NCBI GenBank assembly: GCA_945907085.1
Contig: CAMDSS010000051.1
Location: 1-10,415, forward strand
Reading direction: 5' to 3'
Source of the DNA: Cyanobium sp. NIES-981
GTDB taxonomy: Bacteria > Cyanobacteriota > Cyanobacteriia > PCC-6307 > Cyanobiaceae
Length of the DNA: 10,415 bases
The notes under the pieces were generated by a model. The model was not told the origin of the DNA, did no database searches, and was given only the letters and a program-made list of their open reading frames with translations. Numbering within the stretch: the stretch's first letter is position 1; every line of letters begins with the position of its first letter. A program made the position numbers and the translations under genes. This document shows, in pieces, positions 6,945-10,415 of this stretch.

Positions 6945-7981
6945 CAGCGGCGAGGCCTGACCAGCCTCTGCCTGGCCAGGGTGTGTTTACCCAACTGAAG
7001 ACCCACCTGCAGGCCCCCGAGCCGGGATCTCCCCAAGACCAGCCTGCCGCCGTGCTGCCTGCAAAAGCCCTCAGCGATGGTCAGACCCAAACCCCGATGG
7101 ATGGGGGGGATCGGCGAGCTAGAGGGCGCTGGAGTTCCTTGGCCTTCCAGGGGGGGGAAGGGGGGGTGGCCGTGGCCATCGACGTTGGGGGCGCCGTGGT
7201 CATCAACATTGATGGCGATGTGGTCGGCACCGTTCTCAAGCGACACCACCACGGGGGGGGAGCCATACGCCAGGGCGTTGTCGATCAAGTTATTGAGGCT
7301 GCGCTGCAGCAAGTGGCGATCCAGCCGCAGGCAGACCGGTGGGATCGTGATCTGAACGCGATCAGGGCCGTAGCTCTTGGCGAGCTCCCGGCAGAAGGCC
7401 TCCAAATTCACCTGGTGGTGGGTGGGGGGATCGGACGGTTGGATCGCAATCGCATCGAGATCCCGGTCCAGGGCCAACAGGGCATTCAGGTCAGCCTGGA
7501 GACCCGCCAGGGCGTCGGGGTCAAATCCTCCCCCGTGCTGGAGGGCCTCAACCCGCAGCTGCAAGCGCGTTAGGGGGCCACGAATGTCATGGGCAATCCC
7601 ATCGAGGCGCCTTTGGCGCGCTTCGCTCTTGCGGTTGAGCGTCTCGAGCAGCAGGTTGATGCGATGGCTCAGCAGCAGCAGCGGAGCGATGCCATGGCCC
7701 AGATCCAGGCGAACCCGATGGCGCACCAGTAGGGGGAGGGCCAACAGCAGTTCATTGAGGGGCTGCCACAGCTGGCGCCAGAGGAAGAGCAGCAAGCCCA
7801 GCAGGATGCCGAGGCTGAAACTCAAGCCAACCACCAAATCCCAATCCGGAGTGGCGTGGCCAAGGACATGGCGCAGGGCCAAGCCAGCCGCCACCATCAC
7901 CACACCGCCGGCAATGCCAACCAAACAACTGACCAGCAGTTGTTTGCGGTCTTGGGCATTGAGGAGAACCGATCTCCTCAT
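6944..7981 (-). CDS. Membrane sensor histidine kinase, no extracytoplasmic domain
   Basis: This 345-residue kinase has two membrane helices (about 15-36 and 49-68) separated by only about 12 residues. A linker of about 60 residues follows, then HisKA with H131 in IAHDIRGPL, then HATPase_c with N-box NNLIDNALAYG (N235), G1 box VDDHGAP (D261) and G2 box HRGLGLTIAEGF. The expected function is autophosphorylation and transfer to the response regulator encoded just upstream. The ATG at 7981 overlaps the regulator stop as ATGA; an in-frame TTG at 8020 is less likely. Oddities are G135 where the T of HDxRTPL is normal, DHGAP in place of DxGxG, an internal duplication around it, a Pro-rich ATP lid and three G/C homopolymers of 7-8 bp. 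With so short a loop the signal is probably sensed in or at the membrane, or through a partner. Confidence 0.9.
   Translation of the reverse strand: MRRSVLLNAQDRKQLLVSCLVGIAGGVVMVAAGLALRHVLGHATPDWDLVVGLSFSLGILLGLLLFLWRQLWQPLNELLLALPLLVRHRVRLDLGHGIAPLLLLSHRINLLLETLNRKSEARQRRLDGIAHDIRGPLTRLQLRVEALQHGGGFDPDALAGLQADLNALLALDRDLDAIAIQPSDPPTHHQVNLEAFCRELAKSYGPDRVQITIPPVCLRLDRHLLQRSLNNLIDNALAYGSPPVVVSLENGADHIAINVDDHGAPNVDGHGHPPFPPLEGQGTPAPSSSPIPPIHRGLGLTIAEGFCRQHGGRLVLGRSRLGGLQVGLQLGKHTLARQRLVRPRR
7163..7210 (-). repeat. 24-bp in-frame tandem duplication in the kinase ATP-binding site
   Basis: Units 7187-7210 and 7163-7186 encode NVDDHGAP and NVDGHGHP, with 19 of 24 bases and 6 of 8 residues identical. 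The first unit is the G1 box itself. The second adds eight residues to the ATP lid. Confidence 0.75.
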
Positions 7982-8835
7982 GGGCGCCCAAGGCCCCGGG
8001 CCGGGGCATCGATCTGGCAAGGGCGGTGCAGGGCATAGCCCTGGCCCCTGACCGACTCAATCGTCAAGGAGCCGTGGGACACCTCCTCCAACATGCGCCG
8101 TAGTCGACCCAACCGCACATCAATGGTGCGACTGGAATCCACGTGCACCTTGCTGCCGATGGCATGGGCGAGTTGGCCACGGGAAACAACCTGACCAATG
8201 GCGCGGCACAACTCCAAGAGCAACCTGCTGTCGCCTGGGGTGAGGGAGACCGACGCACCACCGGCCATCTCCAGGCTGCATTGGTGGGGGGAGAAGCACA
8301 CCTCCCCAAGATCGATCGATTGCTCATGCAGGAACGGACCCTCCGCAAAAACCTTGCTGGCCCCAAGCAAATGCTCACAGCGCAAGAGCAATTCTTTGAC
8401 AAGAAATGGCTTGACCAGATAGTCCTGGGCACCCATTTCCAAGCCAAGAATCCGATCCGCTGGACTACCCATCCCCGACAGAATCAGAACAGGAAAAGAG
8501 TGGTTCAATTGGCGCAAGCCCCCGAGAACATCTTGACCTGTCTGCTTGGGCAAAACTTGGTCAAGAATCAACAGATCAGGGCGACCCCGTGATAACGAAG
8601 CCAGCATGGGGGAAGGATGGTGGAAAACATGCAGCTCCCATTTGCATGCCACCAGCTGGGGTGCTACCAAACGGCAAAGCTCAAGATCATCCTCAACCCA
8701 CCAAATCGTGGCGCCCGGATACCCAGAAGTGAAAGCACGGTACTGGTGGGGCTTCGCTACTTCGAGCTCCTGAGCATCTGATTGTCTGGGCTCTTCTGAT
8801 TGCCTAGGCCCTTCTGGAGCTTGCTGCTCAGGCAC
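7978..8835 (-). CDS. OmpR-family response regulator with N-terminal extension
   Basis: A 285-residue two-domain regulator. About 40 extra residues precede the receiver domain and include a duplicated (E)xPRQS unit. The receiver (about 42-160) has acidic pocket E48-D49-D50, phosphoacceptor D92 in LLILDQVLP, switch S120 in LILSGMG and K142 in VKPF. The C-terminal winged helix (about 175-275) has SLTPGDSRLLLEL, the recognition-helix region SSRTIDVRLGRLRRML and the terminal hairpin IESVRGQGYAL. No ATG exists upstream of the receiver. I prefer the GTG at 8835, with GGAG 3 nt before it, over the TTG at 8844; an in-frame stop closes the frame just upstream. It is first in the operon, and its stop overlaps the kinase ATG. 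It probably controls this glycan operon, which is inference. Confidence 0.88.
   Translation of the reverse strand: MPEQQAPEGPRQSEEPRQSDAQELEVAKPHQYRAFTSGYPGATIWWVEDDLELCRLVAPQLVACKWELHVFHHPSPMLASLSRGRPDLLILDQVLPKQTGQDVLGGLRQLNHSFPVLILSGMGSPADRILGLEMGAQDYLVKPFLVKELLLRCEHLLGASKVFAEGPFLHEQSIDLGEVCFSPHQCSLEMAGGASVSLTPGDSRLLLELCRAIGQVVSRGQLAHAIGSKVHVDSSRTIDVRLGRLRRMLEEVSHGSLTIESVRGQGYALHRPCQIDAPARGLGRP
8779..8814 (-). repeat. Two 18-bp tandem units in the regulator's N-terminal tail
   Basis: Units 8797-8814 and 8779-8796 encode EGPRQS and EEPRQS, giving a short charged, glutamine-rich linker ahead of the receiver domain. Confidence 0.65.
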
Positions 8836-9021
8836 GATCTCCAAAGACAGCTTGATAAAAGCCTACGAAGCACCGGCCCTATTGGTGCCCTCAAGATGCC
8901 GCAGGATTACTCCAAAAATGGAGGAAATCATTCACAATCATGCCAATAGCTGATGCCAATGGCGTTTGACTGATTGTGTCTGCGGCCATCTCGATCAGCG
9001 CTAACGATCGTCGAAGCCGAT
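8836..9021 (-). promoter_or_regulatory. Upstream region of the two-component/glycan operon
   Basis: This 186-bp region between the hli stop and the regulator start is AT-richer than the coding DNA (43% GC in 8881-8940). It must contain the hli 3' end and probably the operon promoter. In transcript orientation it holds the tandem 13-bp repeat, then a hairpin CTCCA-TTTT-TGGAG (8910-8923), then a hairpin GCACC/GGTGC with a 9-nt loop (8870-8888) just ahead of the start. Neither hairpin has a U tract, so neither reads as an intrinsic terminator. I could not place -35/-10 boxes with confidence. Confidence 0.5.
8933..8978. repeat. Tandem 13-bp direct repeat framed by an 8-bp inverted repeat: candidate operator
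   Basis: Adjacent copies at 8938-8950 (TCATGCCAATAGC) and 8951-8963 (TGATGCCAATGGC) match at 11 of 13 positions and share ATGCCAAT. They sit between the inverted arms CACAATCA (8933-8940) and TGATTGTG (8971-8978). OmpR-type regulators bind tandem direct half-sites, although usually with a 10-11 bp period. The site is about 100-140 bp upstream of the response-regulator start. Confidence 0.5.
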
Positions 9022-9180
9022 CTAGTACGGCAAGGCCCCACGCAGTTGCCCCAAGACACCTGCCCCGGTGAGAAATTCCGTTGCGATGGCAATCACGAAG
9101 CCCAGCATGGCCAGGCGACCATTCCAAAGCTCAGCTTGCTCACTCCATCCCCACTTGATCTGACTGTTTGTTGTCACCAT
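9022..9180 (-). CDS. hli: High-light-inducible protein (Hli, one-helix LHC-like)
   Basis: A 52-residue protein with the Hli signature: a short hydrophilic N-terminus containing IKWGWSEQAE, then ELWNGRLAMLGFVIAIATEF, then TGAGVLGQL. The helix carries the chlorophyll-ligand pattern ExxNGRxAMxGF of the LHC/CAB family. Hli proteins are single-span thylakoid proteins that bind chlorophyll and carotenoid and protect photosystem assembly or damaged complexes under light and nutrient stress. The ATG at 9180 has AAGG 8 nt upstream, and no other start lies in frame before an upstream stop. The gene is very short and is easily missed by length-filtered gene callers. It lies 84 bp after the DUF2939 gene on the same strand and ahead of the regulator gene. 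A promoter of its own is expected, but I could not identify one. Confidence 0.93.
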   Translation of the reverse strand: MVTTNSQIKWGWSEQAELWNGRLAMLGFVIAIATEFLTGAGVLGQLRGALPY

Positions 9181-9188
9181 GGGTCCAG

Positions 9189-9192
9189 CCTT
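9189..9192 (-). promoter_or_regulatory. Shine-Dalgarno of the hli gene
   Basis: AAGG in transcript orientation, 8 nt before the ATG at 9180. It supports this short gene being translated. Confidence 0.65.
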
Positions 9193-9264
9193 GAAGAGAA
9201 ACGTCTCCCAATCCTTATGGATTTCCCTACGAATTAATCGAGCGTGCCCACATCTGCCGCAGGC

Positions 9265-9903
9265 TTAGGGGCTGAAGGTGCCATCTGGTGGCAGATCAAC
9301 CGCCACCAACTTCCACGTTGAAAAGCCCCGGCGATCGAAGGTCAAACCCAGGGTTCGGTTCGCTTGGTCCTTGGTGGTCAACGCAAAGGTGTTCCAGGAG
9401 CGGTAGCCAAACCTGGTCTTGGCCAGCCCATGGCCCAGCGACTCCCATTGGTCAATGGGACTGGATTCACCTAGGGGGGCCTGGCGGCTGGGCCCACCTT
9501 GGCTGCTCAACAGGCCCCGGACTCCCTCAGGGGTGGCGACGGTATCGACCAAGGCATTCACAAACGGCTCCATCAACCCAGAGGCCAACCCAGCCAGCAG
9601 GTTGGTGCCGGGCTTCTGGTGGCCGCTCAGCCGATACAGGGCAACCTGCTGGGCCTCAGCCTTCAACGACGACCGCAAGGCAGGGAAATCGATCAATCGA
9701 TTGACGGCCTCCGCGTCACCGGTGGCGATGGCGTGGGTGAACTCACCCACCACAAGCAAGGGACTACCCCAATAGACAGCCGCCGCCGCAGCGATTGCCA
9801 GTCCACCAAGCGACTTCAACACGGAACCCCTGCCTGAATGTGCCCAGAGAGCTTGGGGCCTGCTGAAATTGGGATCCGAGATCCGCAAGGTTTGATTGCC
9901 CAT
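9265..9903 (-). CDS. DUF2939 family protein, membrane-anchored
   Basis: A 212-residue protein if read from the ATG at 9903. One hydrophobic segment (about 29-50, GGLAIAAAAAVYWGSPLLVV) is an N-terminal anchor or uncleaved signal. The typical DUF2939 (PF11159) pattern follows: YWGSPLLVVGEFTHAIATGD, then the AVNRLIDFPALRSSLKAE region that names the family, and a C-terminal strand-rich part with LTFDRRGFSTWKLVAVDLP. The function of the family is not known; most of the protein is probably on the periplasmic or lumenal side. The start is uncertain. The ATG at 9903 overlaps the divergent gene's ATG. A GTG at 9822, preceded by AGGGG, would place the anchor at the extreme N-terminus and leave 79 bp for promoters. 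A TTG at 9930 is unlikely. Confidence 0.82.
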   Translation of the reverse strand: MGNQTLRISDPNFSRPQALWAHSGRGSVLKSLGGLAIAAAAAVYWGSPLLVVGEFTHAIATGDAEAVNRLIDFPALRSSLKAEAQQVALYRLSGHQKPGTNLLAGLASGLMEPFVNALVDTVATPEGVRGLLSSQGGPSRQAPLGESSPIDQWESLGHGLAKTRFGYRSWNTFALTTKDQANRTLGLTFDRRGFSTWKLVAVDLPPDGTFSP

Positions 9904-9905
9904 GG
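9900..9905. other. CCATGG palindrome carrying two divergent candidate start codons
   Basis: The minus-strand ATG (9903-9901) and the plus-strand ATG (9902-9904) share bases in one palindrome. Two genes starting there would have no room for leaders outside each other's coding sequence. The minus-strand GTG at 9822 is the likelier alternative for the DUF2939 gene. Confidence 0.6.
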
Positions 9906-10415
9906 AATCCAAAGAGCAGGGGCTTCCCAACGGCCCAGACCTGCTCGCCGCAGAGCGACTGAGCCGCCAGGAGGGCAGTGGCCTGACCCCTGAGGCCCTT
10001 GGGGCCGAATGGCGCCTGGATCAACTGTGGGGCAAGCAACGCTACGCCCCGCCGATGGCCCCTGCCGCGGCCCTGCTTCGCAGCCTCAAAGCGACCCTGT
10101 CGATTCGCCCCGGGACCCAGCCAACCAGCTTGCGAATCCACAACAGCGTCCAACTCGGCACGCTCAAGCTCCTTTTCGAAGGCCCCGGGCAGCTCACAGG
10201 CCGGCGCCCATTGCTGGTGTTCTGGTTTGAGAAGCTTGAGGTGCACCTGGGTCCCTGGCTCCTGATCCAGCGGGTCCTGCCCAAGCCAGCGGAAGCAAAA
10301 CTGCCCTTCTTTGCCCTGATCGCCAGCGGCACTTCCAGGGGGAGTTCCACTGGTACTAGGAGTGAGGAGCGCTGGTTGGCAGCCCGGGGCCGGGGCGGTG
10401 GCCTGGCCCTCTGGC
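9902..10415 (+). CDS. Conserved-type hypothetical protein, 3' end beyond the window
   Basis: The frame stays open from the ATG at 9902 to the window edge, giving at least 171 residues. AAGG at 9887-9890 is a possible ribosome site, 11 nt upstream. The protein opens with a charged helix (LLAAERLSRQEG), then LGAEWRLDQLW, followed by alternating beta-like strands (TSLRIHNSVQLGTLKLLFEG, RRPLLVFWFEKLEVHL, LLIQRVLP) and PFFALIA. The last visible part, WLAARGRGGGLALW, follows a Ser/Gly/Thr-rich linker. The strand pattern with a small N-terminal helix resembles small lipocalin-like or fibrillin-like proteins of cyanobacteria, but I cannot name a family. There is no signal peptide or membrane helix. 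It is divergent from the DUF2939 gene. Confidence 0.75.
   Translation, partial: MESKEQGLPNGPDLLAAERLSRQEGSGLTPEALGAEWRLDQLWGKQRYAPPMAPAAALLRSLKATLSIRPGTQPTSLRIHNSVQLGTLKLLFEGPGQLTGRRPLLVFWFEKLEVHLGPWLLIQRVLPKPAEAKLPFFALIASGTSRGSSTGTRSEERWLAARGRGGGLALW

Noticed and set aside
7377..8051. 224-codon plus-strand open frame opposite the kinase
   Set aside because: It is Arg/Ser-rich and antisense to a kinase whose H, N and G boxes are all intact.
8870..8923. Two hairpins upstream of the response regulator read as a riboswitch or attenuator
   Set aside because: The stems are only 5 bp, with no conserved riboswitch core and no terminator U tract.
8891..8989. Possible 32-aa minus-strand peptide starting MAADTISQ after the hli gene
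   Set aside because: It has no convincing Shine-Dalgarno and no recognisable motif, and it covers the tandem repeat that is better explained as a regulatory site.
9001..9020. Stem CGATC/GATCG after the hli gene as its terminator, or a HIP1-like site
   Set aside because: The stem is 5 bp with no T run, and the sequence does not contain the full GCGATCGC octamer.

Overview
The window looks like a high-GC picocyanobacterial chromosome, of the Synechococcus/Cyanobium kind. The best evidence is a 52-codon high-light-inducible (Hli) chlorophyll-binding protein gene at 9022-9180. The DUF2939 gene and a conserved-looking hypothetical gene beside it are compatible with this. GC content is visibly high throughout, except in one sugar-modification gene and one intergenic region. 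I see no tRNA, rRNA, CRISPR array, insertion sequence or phage gene.

Left part, plus strand (15-3154): two genes joined by an ATGA stop/start overlap. The first (327 aa) is an unrecognised, mostly helical protein. The second (719 aa) has an unrecognised N-terminal half. Its C-terminal half carries the motif series of a five-bladed beta-propeller sugar-active domain of the GH130/GT108 type, and no function can be assigned from sequence alone.

Middle part, minus strand (8835 down to 3165): five genes in what looks like one transcript. In order they are an OmpR-type response regulator, a membrane histidine kinase, a family 2 glycosyltransferase, a GT61-like glycosyltransferase candidate and a polysaccharide pyruvyltransferase. 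The first four are joined by overlapping stops and starts (4 nt, 1 nt, then 10 or 52 nt). The last follows after 61 bp, is clearly AT-richer and may have been acquired separately. This operon converges on the left pair with only 10 bp between the stop codons, so the whole region 15-8835 reads as one surface-glycan locus with its own built-in two-component system.

The kinase is unusual. It has two membrane helices with almost no loop between them, a glycine where the H-box normally has the phosphatase-critical threonine, and an internal 8-residue duplication in its ATP-binding site. The 186-bp region upstream of the response regulator holds a tandem 13-bp repeat framed by an 8-bp inverted repeat, a candidate operator.

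Right part (9022-10415): the hli gene and a DUF2939 membrane-anchored protein on the minus strand, then a divergent plus-strand hypothetical gene that runs off the window. The two divergent genes have candidate ATG starts sharing the same CCATGG palindrome, so at least one of these starts is probably wrong.
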